A DNA stretch of 64,000 bases from Symbiodinium natans (GCA_905221605.1 CAJNDS010000050.1:180973-244972), one strand, 5' to 3'; numbered from the stretch's first letter, positions 34,701 through 44,600 are shown. The notes: a model not told the origin generated them from the letters alone. Made by a program: numbers and translations.

Positions 34701-35293
34701 GCTCAAGCACTGCCAGCTGCTCCACGACCTCACCGACGGCTGGCACCACGAGCTCACCGAGAACAGGAGGAGCGACCCGGGCATCTTCGACTTCCTCCGG
34801 TGGCTCCGGGTCGACGAGCCCCGGGAGCAGTCCCTCCCGGAAGCGGTCCGGGCGGCCCGGGAAAGGTTTCCGCGGCAAGGCGAGCCCGATGTCAGCCTGG
34901 GCGCGGGACAACCGTCGCCTGGCCCCGCCGGAAGCTGTGACGATCGAGTACACCGGCACTGGCCCGACGACCACCAACATGCCGCAGACCATGCGGGTCT
35001 GGCCCGGCCTGAAGCTCATGGGCGTCGGCGGCCGCGTGACCAAAGGCATCTACGTGCATGTGGCAGAAGTGGGCCCCGAGAAGATCGTCTTGGACGGCGG
35101 CGACTCTTTCACCCATGCCGCCCTCCTGAAACACACCCGGCTGTGCCACGCCATCACCTACGCCTCGTGTCAAGGCCTGACGCTCGAAGGGCGGGTCTTC
35201 CTGTGCGACACCGAGAGCCCGCACTTCACCCTCAAGCACCTCTATGTGGGGAGCAGCAGGGCCACCAGCAGCGAGCTCCTGAGCGTGCTCTAG
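31771..35293 (+). CDS. B-family DNA polymerase with HNH insertion fused to SF1 helicase (frameshifted)
   Basis: Replication protein of the viral element, split over frame 1 (31771 to ~33090), frame 2 (~33092 to ~34075), frame 1 (~34080 to ~34870) and frame 2 (to TAG 35291-35293). The N-terminal ~440 residues include a FYVDCQGRL...NGHAFFY segment. An HNH nuclease module sits at ~33195-33375 (CKLC, LDHIVP, CLECH). The polymerase palm follows: motif A-like GIDVVRCRKN (~33500), motif B-like KLSVNALIGLW (~33845), motif C-like KTDCVVF (~34115), where Cys replaces the usual Ser of DTDS. After a short linker comes an SF1 helicase: Walker A GYPGTGKT (~34365), Walker B-like LVVEEI (~34548), LLLGDFRQFPAV (~34635), and C-terminal ASCQGLTL and YVGSSRAT motifs. 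The continuity of motifs across shifts argues for one protein of about 1170 aa. The ATG at 31771 begins the conserved-looking frame. Each junction changes frame by one base with no obvious intron. Confidence 0.8.
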
Positions 35294-35865
35294 AACGGAC
35301 ACTGAAAGGCCGGGGCTTCGGCCTCTCTCAGCTGCAGGTCCGTCACTTCCATCAGAAGCCCGCACTGGCCCGACATTAGCCACACCTGGCGCAAATCTGC
35401 GCGCACCTTGCATTCCCGACCGGCCAGGTCACCCGGATCCTCCAGCGGCTGCTGGTCAGCGTCCCAGAAGTGGACTCGGGACAAATCGACCTTGAGCTTG
35501 ATGAAGCTGTTCCCGCGGGAGGAGGTCTTGAGGCAGGACACGAAGCGACCCTCCACGTCCGACGCGGTGAGGTAGCGGCCGAAGATTTTAGAGTCGTGGA
35601 GGCATCGCTGGGTCAGCTGGCCCTTGATGTCCTTCTCGATCGCCTCCAGGTCTGCCTTGGCGGCCTCGTTCTGCTCGAGACACAGGGGGAGTCGCCGGGC
35701 TTCCGTCTCGCTGCCGTAGGGGCTGGGGTGCCACAAGATGCGCAGCCACTCGCGGGACCGCCAGGCCTCCGCGCACACCGGGAAGAACTTGCCGCCACGC
35801 TGGTTGGTCGTAAGCTCACCGAGCTTGAGTATCGTTTTGGGCTCCATCGCTCCTTCTTTTTTCAC
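35290..35865 (-). CDS. unknown viral protein, possible OB-fold/ssDNA-binding
   Basis: 191 aa, the only minus-strand gene of the element, convergent with the helicase: the two stop codons overlap inside CTAG at 35290-35293. Start at 35865 (MKKEGAMEPK) or the internal Met at 35847. It is soluble, mixed alpha/beta, with a C-terminal segment (about 120-175) of short hydrophobic strands, SRVHFWDADQQP then CKVRADLRQVWLM and GLLMEVTDLQL. This strand pattern and its place next to the replication gene suggest a single-strand-binding OB-fold protein, but no diagnostic motif is present. It is divergent from the methyltransferase, with a 97-bp A-rich-containing gap that may hold both promoters. Confidence 0.6.
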   Translation of the reverse strand: MKKEGAMEPKTILKLGELTTNQRGGKFFPVCAEAWRSREWLRILWHPSPYGSETEARRLPLCLEQNEAAKADLEAIEKDIKGQLTQRCLHDSKIFGRYLTASDVEGRFVSCLKTSSRGNSFIKLKVDLSRVHFWDADQQPLEDPGDLAGRECKVRADLRQVWLMSGQCGLLMEVTDLQLREAEAPAFQCPF

Positions 35866-35877
35866 GACAAGAAAAAA

Positions 35878-36045
35878 ATGCCGGCCACCGTCTCCACCGC
35901 GGAGTGCGTGGTGGCCCTGGCGTGCTTGCTGGTCCTGTGGGCCTTTTCTTTTCCTTCAACAAATGAGACTCCTGGAACTCTTCAGCGGCACGGGGTCGGT
36001 CGGACGTGCCTTCGAGGCCCGTGGCTGGGAGGTAACGAGTCTTGA
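35878..36045 (+). CDS. possible small membrane protein
   Basis: 55 codons starting in an A7 run (AAAAAAATG), with a single hydrophobic helix at residues 10-24 (CVVALACLLVLWAFSF). It overlaps the methyltransferase start by about 80 bp in another frame. Small single-pass proteins are common in PLVs, but the downstream half may be a shadow of the methyltransferase. Confidence 0.3.
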   Translation: MPATVSTAECVVALACLLVLWAFSFPSTNETPGTLQRHGVGRTCLRGPWLGGNES

Positions 36046-36610
36046 CAGCAACCCAAAAGCCAGCCCAACCATCTGCTCCGACATCCTGCAATGGGACTAC
36101 AAGGCCTTCGAGCCCGGGCACTTCGACGCAGTGTGGGCCTCGCCCTGCTGCACCGAGTTCAGCATCGCACTCAAGAAGCGCCCCCGCAACCTGCCGCTCG
36201 GAGATGCCCTGGCGCTCAAGACCCTGGAGGTCATAGACTACCTCAAGCCTCGGCGGTGGGCCATCGAAAACCCGAGCACCGGGCGCCTCAAAACCCGCCC
36301 CTACATGCAAGGGCTGCACATGGACAGGGTCACGTACTGCAAGTACGGCTTCCGCTACAAGAAGCCCACGGCCATCTGGCACAACTTGCCCTGGACCCCC
36401 TCCCAGGGGCCCTGCCGCAAGGGCGACCGCTGCGAGGCCTTCCAAGGAACTCGTCACCCAGAGGCCGCGCAGCGAGGGCCCACCAAGGGGCGCCAGGGGA
36501 GCAACTCGCGGGACCAGCTCTACTCCATCCCGCCTGCGCTGTGCGACGAGATCGCCGCGAGCGCAACACTTGGGTTAAATGGGCAAGGTGCGTCTCTTCA
36601 AGACGCCTGA
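35963..36610 (+). CDS. C5 cytosine DNA methyltransferase (viral)
   Basis: 215 aa from ATG 35963 (preceded by CAACAA). It transfers a methyl group from SAM to C5 of cytosine in DNA. Motif I LELFSGTGSVG (residues 4-14) binds SAM, motif IV PCC has the nucleophilic Cys (61-62 region), motif VI is ENP (102-104) instead of ENV, a common variant in phage and compact enzymes. The target-recognition region is very short, and the C-terminal motif is LYSIPPALCDEI. At 215 aa it is smaller than bacterial Dcm-type enzymes (>300 aa), like phage-type solo methyltransferases. No partner restriction enzyme is present, so it could protect or mask viral DNA. It overlaps the ATPase start by 32 bp. Confidence 0.88.
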   Translation: MRLLELFSGTGSVGRAFEARGWEVTSLDSNPKASPTICSDILQWDYKAFEPGHFDAVWASPCCTEFSIALKKRPRNLPLGDALALKTLEVIDYLKPRRWAIENPSTGRLKTRPYMQGLHMDRVTYCKYGFRYKKPTAIWHNLPWTPSQGPCRKGDRCEAFQGTRHPEAAQRGPTKGRQGSNSRDQLYSIPPALCDEIAASATLGLNGQGASLQDA

Positions 36611-37385
36611 GTACTCCGTCAAGCAGCCGCCTGACCCCGTGGTTTGCAAGCCCCCCGCCAACGGTATTTTGTGTGCCCCATCTGCAAGTGGAAAGACGGT
36701 ACTCCTTGTGAGCATGATTTTGGAGCAATACCGGGGCTGCTTCGAGCGCATCTATATCTTCTCGCCCTCGGTGGAGGTCGACTCTGCCTGGCAGCCTGTC
36801 AAGGATTACATCCGAGACGAGCTGGGCGTGAATACGGACCGGGAGCAGTGCTGGTGGGAGGATTGGGACGAGGGGGCGCTGCGGAAGATCATCGCCGACC
36901 AGAAGCGCATCACCCAGAAGAGCAAGGAGCTGGGCCTGAAGAAGCTGTACCAGGTTTTGGTCGTTCTAGATGACCATGCCGATAATCCTGCGGTGCACCG
37001 CAAGACGGGAGATGGCGTTTTGGACACCCTGTTCATCAGGGGCAGACATTTTTGCATCAACACCTGGGTGAGCACCCAGAAGCTGCGGCTCATGAGCAGC
37101 GCGGTGCGGGTCAATGTGATGTTCTACTGCGTCTTCCGGTTGCGGAATCAGCTAGAGCTGGACGCTTTGGTGGAGGAACTCTCGGCCATGCTGCCGAAGG
37201 AAACCCTGTACTCGATGCACGAAGAAGCCACGCGAGAGCCCTACAGCTTTTGGTTCGTTAACCTCCGCGCTCCCAAGGAAGACATGTTTTGGGTGCGCTT
37301 CGACCGGAAGTTCTTGCTAAATGGGGACGCTCCTGAGCCAGATGGCGGCCAAGTTGTTGGGGGGAGGCCCGATGTGCGAAAGTGA
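36579..37385 (+). CDS. FtsK-HerA type genome-packaging ATPase
   Basis: 268 aa. Pumps viral DNA into the capsid using ATP. Walker A at residues 33-40 (APSASGKT), Walker B LVVLDDHAD near 126-134, and a distal NTWVSTQKL segment fitting sensor/arginine-finger position of the A32-like family. Length agrees with PLV, virophage and Polinton ATPases. The start is preceded by GTTAA fused to ATG (TTAAATG). It overlaps the upstream methyltransferase and, by 65 bp, the downstream minor capsid gene, so these three probably form one expression unit. Confidence 0.92.
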   Translation: MGKVRLFKTPEYSVKQPPDPVVCKPPANGILCAPSASGKTVLLVSMILEQYRGCFERIYIFSPSVEVDSAWQPVKDYIRDELGVNTDREQCWWEDWDEGALRKIIADQKRITQKSKELGLKKLYQVLVVLDDHADNPAVHRKTGDGVLDTLFIRGRHFCINTWVSTQKLRLMSSAVRVNVMFYCVFRLRNQLELDALVEELSAMLPKETLYSMHEEATREPYSFWFVNLRAPKEDMFWVRFDRKFLLNGDAPEPDGGQVVGGRPDVRK

Positions 37386-38295
37386 GTGCAGCAACATAAG
37401 GTGCTGCACCAGCACGCAAGGCATCTACGACCCCAGCCACTGGCCGCCACCAGAGAGGCCCCGACAAACCTCCGACGGGTCCAACGCCAGCGAGTTCTCG
37501 GCGCGGCCCACCCGGTTTTTCAGGCGTCGTTCTAAAAAGGGCATGACGAGTATCTACGTGGACTCGCGCCTCCGCGCGGAGGGCACGGACAGCAGCTTCT
37601 CCTTCGACATCGGTGAGAGTGTGCACATTCAATCCGGCGCCAAACTTGCGGTGTACAAGGTCCGCGTCGCTGACGCCTTCCTGAGCACGGACCGCGGGAC
37701 GTTCTTGTACTGGGAGGACACGGTGGCCGGCACCCTGCACTACGCGGAGCTGCCTGTCGGGGCGTATACGGGCCCACGGCTAGCGGCGTGGATTTCCAGC
37801 AATTTCGCGGCGGCCACGTACACAGCCGAAACAAATGAGCTGGACGTGACCTACGACGGCGTGCGCCTGATGCTGAACGACGCCGAGCTCCGGCAACGCT
37901 TCCCGGGGACAGGCCCTTACCCGCCGGGCGCCTCACCCAGCAAGCCCCTGAGCATCAACCACCTTCTGGGGCCCAGCTACCTCACAGCCTCCGTGCAGCG
38001 CTTCGTTTTTGTGACGATGAATCCGTTCTCAGAACTGTACCTCAGGTGCCCAACACTGGCCAACGGGGAGACGACAGTGGGCCCGTTGGGGCACGACATC
38101 CTCTGTAAAATCGTCGTTTCGAAAGGCGTGGGCCACGTCATGGAGACCGAGACGTCAGAGGGGCACTGGGTTCAGCTGCATGGGCCCATAACCCTGCGTC
38201 ACTTGCGCTTCAAGCTCACCGACTACCAGGGCAACATCGTAAACACTCGAGGCACCAGCATTTCGTTTGTGGTTTTCCTCGACACCGAACGATAA
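37321..38295 (+). CDS. minor capsid (penton) protein
   Basis: 324 aa. A start at 37321 (CTAAATG) gives a ~70-residue N-terminal extension with Cys and basic residues; an internal Met at 37543 (MTSIYVDSRLR) begins the domain itself. From there IYVDSRLRAEGTDSSFSFD, then AFLSTDRGTFLYWED, then ELPVGAYTGPRLAAWI follow the pattern of PLV/Polinton penton proteins: a single jelly-roll occupying the capsid vertices. The order ATPase - minor capsid - major capsid is typical. Confidence comes mainly from the SRxRxxGT(D/N)SxFxF motif and synteny. Confidence 0.8.
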   Translation: MGTLLSQMAAKLLGGGPMCESECSNIRCCTSTQGIYDPSHWPPPERPRQTSDGSNASEFSARPTRFFRRRSKKGMTSIYVDSRLRAEGTDSSFSFDIGESVHIQSGAKLAVYKVRVADAFLSTDRGTFLYWEDTVAGTLHYAELPVGAYTGPRLAAWISSNFAAATYTAETNELDVTYDGVRLMLNDAELRQRFPGTGPYPPGASPSKPLSINHLLGPSYLTASVQRFVFVTMNPFSELYLRCPTLANGETTVGPLGHDILCKIVVSKGVGHVMETETSEGHWVQLHGPITLRHLRFKLTDYQGNIVNTRGTSISFVVFLDTER

Positions 38296-38316
38296 AAAAA
38301 ATAATTGGAAAAGAAA

Positions 38317-38763
38317 ATGGCTGAGGATGAACCCGCTCCTGCGCAGCCGGTGGTGGCCACCGAGCCCGCCGTGGCCGAGCCTCCCGCGCAGCCGGTGGTG
38401 GCCGAGCCTCCCGAGCCTGCCGAGCCTGCCGAGCCTGCCGCGGTGGCCGAGCCGCCGACCAAGGCTCCTCAGGAAGCGCCCCAACCCAAACGGCGAGGGC
38501 GACCGCCAGGTTCGAAGAACAAGCCAAAGCCGCCCCCGACTGTGGCCGTGGCGGAGCTTCCGAAGCATGCGCCTGAGCGACCTTCGGATGAGCCGCCGGC
38601 ACCGGAGCCGCGGCAAGAGCCCCACCAGGAGCGAGCACAGGAGCCCCCACATGAACCCCAGCAACCCGTGCGCATGACACCCTCGGAGGCTCGCCGCGCT
38701 CGGCAGCTCTCCCGCGCCGACCGCTTCCACGAGCTCCTACTCGCAAACACTATGGACTTGTAA
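38317..38763 (+). CDS. Pro/Ala/Glu-rich AT-hook protein
   Basis: 148 aa from ATG 38317 after an AT-rich spacer (GATAAAAAAAATAATTGG). Residues 1-55 are low complexity with EPAEPAEPA and QPVVAEPP repeats. KRRGRPPGSKNKP at about 58-70 is a canonical AT-hook that binds the DNA minor groove. A second Pro-rich stretch and a basic helical end (PSEARRARQLSRADRF) follow. Likely a virion DNA-condensing or tethering protein; the role is inferred from motif and position between capsid genes. Confidence 0.72.
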   Translation: MAEDEPAPAQPVVATEPAVAEPPAQPVVAEPPEPAEPAEPAAVAEPPTKAPQEAPQPKRRGRPPGSKNKPKPPPTVAVAELPKHAPERPSDEPPAPEPRQEPHQERAQEPPHEPQQPVRMTPSEARRARQLSRADRFHELLLANTMDL

Positions 38764-38769
38764 AACGAG

Positions 38770-39102
38770 ATGATGCCCTTCCCCGAACGGCGCAACGAGG
38801 CCGCAATGCTGCGAGCCTTCCACAAGCAGTACCCCAGCTACAACCTGACGCCGCTGCTCTACAAGCGGCAGCAGCAATTGATCGATGCCCGGGCCTTCAA
38901 CGAATGGTTGGCCAACCGGCGTCAGCGCCAGGAAGGTGAGGCATACGCAGACGAGCTGGGGCGCATGACCGACGCCGTCAACAGGAGGATCCCCCAGTTG
39001 AGGTGGGCCCCCGCCGAGCGGGCGGGCGTGCGTCGCGTGGCCCGCGACGTGGCTGCCGGGCGCAACACTAGCGACTCTGCGGTTTATGGCGGCCTCATGT
39101 AA
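38770..39102 (+). CDS. small viral protein, unknown
   Basis: 110 aa, 6 bp after the AT-hook gene and 2 bp before the next gene. Basic and helical (RRNEAAMLRAFHKQYP, ANRRQRQEGE), no membrane segment. Probably a structural or scaffolding component by position. Two adjacent Mets (38770, 38773) could start it. Confidence 0.65.
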   Translation: MMPFPERRNEAAMLRAFHKQYPSYNLTPLLYKRQQQLIDARAFNEWLANRRQRQEGEAYADELGRMTDAVNRRIPQLRWAPAERAGVRRVARDVAAGRNTSDSAVYGGLM

Positions 39103-39104
39103 AG

Positions 39105-40409
39105 ATGGAGGAGCGGCGTGCGCACGGCTTCCGCGTACAGCCGTCATACTCACAGGTCCTGGGCTACATCGCTGAGGGCGAGCCCTTGCCCATCGACCTC
39201 CCAAACCGCAATGCCAGCATCCTGACTTCCAGCCACTTCTGGCTGGACGACTATCCCCAGAGCTCCGAGCCCGAGCCAGCCCCGCTGCCCCACACGACCG
39301 TGGACCCCGCGGCGGCCTTCGAGGACGCCAATGAAGGGTATGATGGCGTGCCCTTCCCCCGCCGAGATTTCCTGCGCCCCCGGCCTTTGACCTGGACAGC
39401 GAGTCTGATTTTGGGGCTGTGGACCCAGGCCAAGCTCTGAGAAACGACGGGCTGGAGCCCCCAGCACCGCCAAGCTTCTTGAGCCGATTGCAGCAGGCCG
39501 AGGCCGCGGCGGGAGCAGCGGCGGGGCTGGCGGGCTCCGCCTCCGCCATCGCGGGGCACGGGCAGGACCTCTACAACGCCGCTCGCAGGGGGCGCAATTG
39601 GATCGACCGGAACCTGCGCATCCCGCGCACACCCGAAGGGCCTGGCGCCCCCGCCCGACGAGGTGGCCCCTCCGCAGATCATCGGCAGGCCCAGCGAGGT
39701 GGAGCCGCTCCTGGAGCGGGCGGGGCAGCGGGCCCAGGAGGTGGAAAGGGCTGCAGCCCAAGACATTGAACAGTTCATGAGCGAGCAGGTGGCCGAGGCC
39801 GAGGCCACGGAGGGCTTCGCTTCCACCGCAGAAGTGGCTGCGGGGGCCGCAGAAGCGGCAGCTGCAGCGGAGGGCCCGAGTGCACTGGCGCTGTTTGGAG
39901 AGGCTGCATTGGGCACGGCTGCGGGCATGGGAGCAGCAGCAGGAGGCCTTGCCGTGGCGGGTGGGGCAGCGGCGCTTGTGGGCACTGCGTGGGCGCTCCA
40001 CGGCGGCATGGTGGCCGCAGAACATTTGCTGGGCTGGGGCGGCGGTGGCGGCACCGACACGGACGCTTCGCGGCCCAGCTCGGCCCCAGACATTCAGACT
40101 CTCAACGGCATGCAGGAGTTCGGTGCTGAGCAGCACTTCCAGCTCCGAGAACAACAACGCCCGCGGACACAGTTCTACCGCATGGACACCGAGGACGAAT
40201 CGGGGCCGCGGGCCCAGCCGCCCCCGAGGGTGCAGGCCCGCCCCGCGAGGCCCACGCGCTTCCCCACGGGCCTCAATCCCGCCCCCCTGGCGCAGTCCTC
40301 GGGCAGTGAGAGCTCCTCCCGCGGGCCTCACATGCAGCCGCAGTCCCGCGCCGCGCCGCCCCCTTCCTTCGAGGCGCTTCGGAGCGCGAGCGAGCCGGAG
40401 GCCGCGTGA
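39105..40409 (+). CDS. viral structural protein with Gly/Ala hydrophobic segments (two frameshifts)
   Basis: Reads in frame 39105 to ~39380, shifts at the C5 run near 39376-39382 to the next frame (FDLDSESDFGAVDPGQAL...), and shifts back at the C5 run near 39648-39652 to the original frame (PDEVAPPQIIGRPSEV...), ending at 40409, about 433 aa. Features: an acidic N-terminal third, an AAAGAAAGLAGSASAIAG segment, then a long Ala/Gly-rich hydrophobic region (ALALFGEAALGTAAGMGAAA...) that could be two membrane helices, and a Pro/Arg/Ser-rich tail. Such glycine-zipper proteins occur in virions that contact a membrane. Both shifts lie in homopolymers, so assembly error or decay are equally plausible. 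Confidence 0.55.
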
Positions 40410-40432
40410 ATCTTTCGCTACAAGTAAACAGT

Positions 40433-41650
40433 ATGGAGCAGGTAACTGCTGCCGTCAATGATGAGCTCGTACAATCCCTTTCATTCAAGCTGGAGACCTC
40501 CAACGTCAATTACGTGCAGAGCCGCAAGGACGTGCAGTACTATCCGAGCTCGCTGAGCGTCTTCACGCCGACCACGAGCCGCGTGTGCAGGATCCCGCTC
40601 ACGTCAGGAATGGACTTCGTGGACGGGGAGTCCGTCAAGCTGGGCTTTACGGTGCGCAACACCTCCACCACGGCGACGCTGCAGCTCTCCTCGCCGGACC
40701 CGTCGTGCCTCATTGACCGGATAGAGGTCTTCGCGAACGGCACCCGCATCGAGGACATCTCCTATTACAACCGCTGCTCGTACCTCTACAGCCTCCTGAA
40801 GAACGAGGAGTGGTGGCTGAACCGGCACATCCAGGGCTTCCTGGCGGACGGCGGTGGCCACGCCGCACCCATCCCGGCCTCGGGCTCCCGCACCGTGCTC
40901 ATGAGCCCGCACCTCATCGGGATCTTCAACTGCGGCAAAATGTTGCCCCCCGAGCTCGGCCTTGTTCTTCAAATCACCTTCTGCGACCCCACCGACGGGG
41001 CCCGCAACGTCAGCGGGAGCCAGGAGTACACAATCGAGAACGTGAAGCTCTACGCCTCCCAGGTGACCCTCGACTCCGCCCTTCGCGAGAGCTTCCAGAG
41101 GATCATGACCAGCGGCCGCAGCCTGGTTTTCAGCTTCCCGACGATGCACACGCAGCTCTCCAGCATCCCCGCAGGGTCCACCAGCTACAATATTACAATA
41201 GCACGGGCATTTACGAAATTACTCGGCGCCTTTGTGACGTTCAACAAGACCACGGAGGACCACGTGGACAATTTCGAGTACCCTGGAGCGAATGCGAATC
41301 GGAACCTCAAGGGCCAGCTGCAGCTGGGCGCGCTGCAGTACCCTCGCACGGCGAACGAGAGCATCGCCGAGTGGCACCACTTTCTGGAGATCCTCGCGGG
41401 CACCTACGACTCGAAGCTGCGCAACATGCGCATCCGGGACAACCTCTACGGGAACACGCAGTTCATCGCGGCCTTCCCGGTGGAACGAGTGCCCAAGCAC
41501 CCGCTCTCGGGCATCTCGACCCGCTCCGGCGACCTCTGTCGCTTCAGCTTCAGCAACATGGAGGCGGAGCGCGTGGACCAGTGCTTCGTGCACATGCTCT
41601 CCTACCAGCTCGTGACGCTCTCGGGCTCCGGGGTCAGTTCCCTCGACTAG
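40433..41650 (+). CDS. major capsid protein, double jelly-roll type
   Basis: 405 aa from ATG 40433 (GTAAACAGTATG). Begins with a Gln/Asn-containing helix, then beta-rich sequence: YYPSSLSVFTP, SGMDFVDGESVKLGFTVRN, DRIEVFANGTRIEDI (typical of the first jelly-roll of PLV and Polinton capsids), then FQRIMTSGRSLVFSFPTMHTQ, FNKTTEDHVDNFEYPG and a second strand-rich half ending LVTLSGSGVSSLD. Length, position after the ATPase and minor capsid genes, and the bipartite beta pattern support a DJR capsid. It is the most abundant capsid component in this lineage and the best marker for classification. Undamaged, unlike neighbours. Confidence 0.88.
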   Translation: MEQVTAAVNDELVQSLSFKLETSNVNYVQSRKDVQYYPSSLSVFTPTTSRVCRIPLTSGMDFVDGESVKLGFTVRNTSTTATLQLSSPDPSCLIDRIEVFANGTRIEDISYYNRCSYLYSLLKNEEWWLNRHIQGFLADGGGHAAPIPASGSRTVLMSPHLIGIFNCGKMLPPELGLVLQITFCDPTDGARNVSGSQEYTIENVKLYASQVTLDSALRESFQRIMTSGRSLVFSFPTMHTQLSSIPAGSTSYNITIARAFTKLLGAFVTFNKTTEDHVDNFEYPGANANRNLKGQLQLGALQYPRTANESIAEWHHFLEILAGTYDSKLRNMRIRDNLYGNTQFIAAFPVERVPKHPLSGISTRSGDLCRFSFSNMEAERVDQCFVHMLSYQLVTLSGSGVSSLD

Positions 41651-41656
41651 TAAAAC

Positions 41657-44600
41657 ATGAGTCTTTTTGAGTCGACCATCACCGGCAACATCCTCAACGA
41701 TGGCCAGACTCCCATCACCACCATCGAGATGCAGGGGATCTCTGCGGGGCAGCTCGCAACGGTCCTCACGGCCTACACACCCCTCACAGACACCGCTGCC
41801 AACACCGCATCCATCGGGACCAACTCGTCCGCCGTCGCGGCACTGCAGGTCCAGGTGGCAGCCATCCCGGCACCGCCCGATTTGACCCCTTACGCTTTGG
41901 CAGCCGACTTGGCAGCCGCCGAGGGCCTCATCGCCGGCAACGCTTCTTCCATAACCACTCTCAGCACCAGCCTCACCACGGGTCTGGCGGGGAAAGCGAA
42001 CCAAAGCGCCCTCGACGCACTGCAGCTGGACGTGAACTCCAAGAGCACGCCCGCCTCCGTGGACCTCAAGCTAGCCAACCATCCCACTAACGCTTCCATG
42101 AACAGTGCCATCACCAGTGCCGACAACGCAGTACTCGCGCAGGTCGCAGCCACCTATGGGCTGAAGAGCACGCAGGACCAGCTGGCCCTCGACGTGGCGG
42201 CCCGGCAAACAGCCGCGGACGTCGACCAGAAGATCGCCACTGCTCTTTTGGACCGGCCCACAACCACCGACCTCAGCAGCACAGTGGCCCTGCGCACCAC
42301 ACCCGCGGATGTCTCGCAGCTCATCGCCACGGCGCTCCTCCCTTTCGTGCAGCAGGCAGCCCTGGACGCAGCTTTGGCCATCCAAGACGGGAGGCTCGAC
42401 GCCTCCGAGGCGGCCCTGGCGGTGCTGCAAGCCGCGGGCTTCCAGTCGGCTGCCGACGTGGCTGCAGCTCTTGCCACCGCGCTCGCGGGGTACACGGACA
42501 CCGCGGGGCTCGGCAGCTTGCTGGCCGTGCGAGATGCACGCCTGGACGGGCACGACACGGAGATCCTGGCCCTGCAAGGTGCCGGACCTTATGCGACGGC
42601 GGCCGAGCTATCGGCTTCCGAAACAAGTCTGCAGAGCGCCATCGATGCGCTCAACGCAGCACTGGCTGCTCTGACCACAGGAGGCGGCACGAACCTGGCC
42701 AACGCCCAGGCGTGGCCCGGGCAGACGACCTGGGATCTGCTGGTCGGAACGAACACAATTAGGAACTGGCACTTCAACGATCCCCTGAGCGTCTCCCTCG
42801 AGAACGACAACTTCACGCTGAGCCTGGCCTGCGATGCGTACACGCAGGCGGAGGTCAATGCTCTTCTGGCGCCCCTGGCCAGCGAGTCCTGGGTGCTGGC
42901 CACCCTGGGCAGCTACTACACAAGCAGCGAAACCAATGGAGCCATCAGTGCAGCTCTGGTCCCGTATAGCACGACACTGCAGATGGATGCTGCCATTGCT
43001 GCGGCTGTGGGCGGCATCGACTTGAGTGCATACGTGCCGTGGACCGGGCTTCAGGCGCCCATCCTGAACGAGATCGCTATAGCGCTCGCATCCTACTACG
43101 ACTCCGCGCAAGTGGACGCCCTCATTACGGGCGCAGCTGTTTCCAATGCGCCCGCCTGGAGCGGGAACACCACCTGGGAGCTGCTGACGGGGCAGGCCCT
43201 GCGGAACCTGCACTTCGCCGGGCCCCTGGTGGCCAGCCTCCAGAACTCGGGCAACACGCTGCAGATCGAGTGCCAGGCCTACGACCAGAGCCAGACGTAC
43301 ACGCAGGCCGAGGTGAACGCGCAGATATCGAGCGCCGTGGACGCGCTCAACGTCTCCCAGTACGCCACGCAGGCCGACATCGACAGCTCCATTGCTTCGG
43401 AGCTGACCAACTACTGGGACCAGGGCGAAACCTCGGCGGAGATCGCCAGCCAGATCAGCTCCTCTGGGCTCCTCACCGAAGCGCAGGGCGACGCCCGGTA
43501 TCATCCCGTCAACGGCAACGCCGGAGGCGGAGGCATCATCCCTATGGTCCTCGACAACTTCACGCCCAGAATGATAAGGGCGCTGCTGCCCCAGGCACCC
43601 CTGGGAGCGAACCTGATCCTGGGCAACTCCGCCACGGTGCAGCTTACGTGTGACTGCTACAGCAAAAGCGAAAGTGATGGGAGGTACTTCTCCAACAGCG
43701 ACTTCACGCCCCTGGACTCCAGGTACCATGTGGTCAACGGCAACGCGGGGGGTGGGGGCATCATTCCTATGGTGCTCGACAACTTCACGCCAAGAATGAT
43801 AAGGGCGCTGCTGCCCCAGGCACCCCTGGGAGCGAACCTGATCCTGGGCAACTCCGCCACGGTGCAGCTTACGTGTGACTGCTACAGCAAGGCCGAAAGC
43901 GACGCCCGCTATGCGCTGGCGGGTGCGCCGCCCTCGGATCCCCTGCTGGTCAATGACGTGAGGGCCAACGGAGCGGATTTCTTGACGCTGCGGGGCGGCA
44001 ACCTGGGCATCGAGTTCGAGGCTTCCAACGGGGCCGCCGTGGCCGACCTGTCCTCGAGCCAGTTCAGCCTCAAGACGGGCGTCAACATGCTGACCATGGG
44101 CCGAATCTTCGCGGACAGCAGCCTGGGCATCGCCACGGCCGGCAGCATCCAGGCGGACACCGTGGAGCCCCTGCTTCCGACCAATCAATTTCTTAACCTG
44201 AAGGCGGGCACCGTGTCTGTCAGGGTGACGGACCAGGCGGACCAGAGCCTCTGCACCTTTGTCACGGCGGAGGTGCACTCGATAGCCCCGAGGCTACGAG
44301 TGGACACGGAGCTCTACATCGACGACGCCACGGGCACGGCCACGGGGCTGGTGACCAACGCCATCTCCACGCGGGTCCAGGACACGGAGCTCACCATTAC
44401 CGGAGGCTCCGGGGGCACCGTCGTCAACGGCGCACTGGACGTGCAGGGCACGCTAACCTCGGGAAGCGTGGAGCTCAGCACGGAGCTGCGGGCGCCCACG
44501 GTGCGGGCGAGGCCCACAGACGACTACCTCACATTGACGGGCGGCACGCAGGGGACCTACCTCAACTCGGTGCTCTACACCGCCAGTGCGATTCGGGCCG

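Noticed and set aside
42608-44278. 556-codon minus frame opposite the fibre gene
   Set aside because: Antisense shadow; its repeats mirror the fibre duplication.
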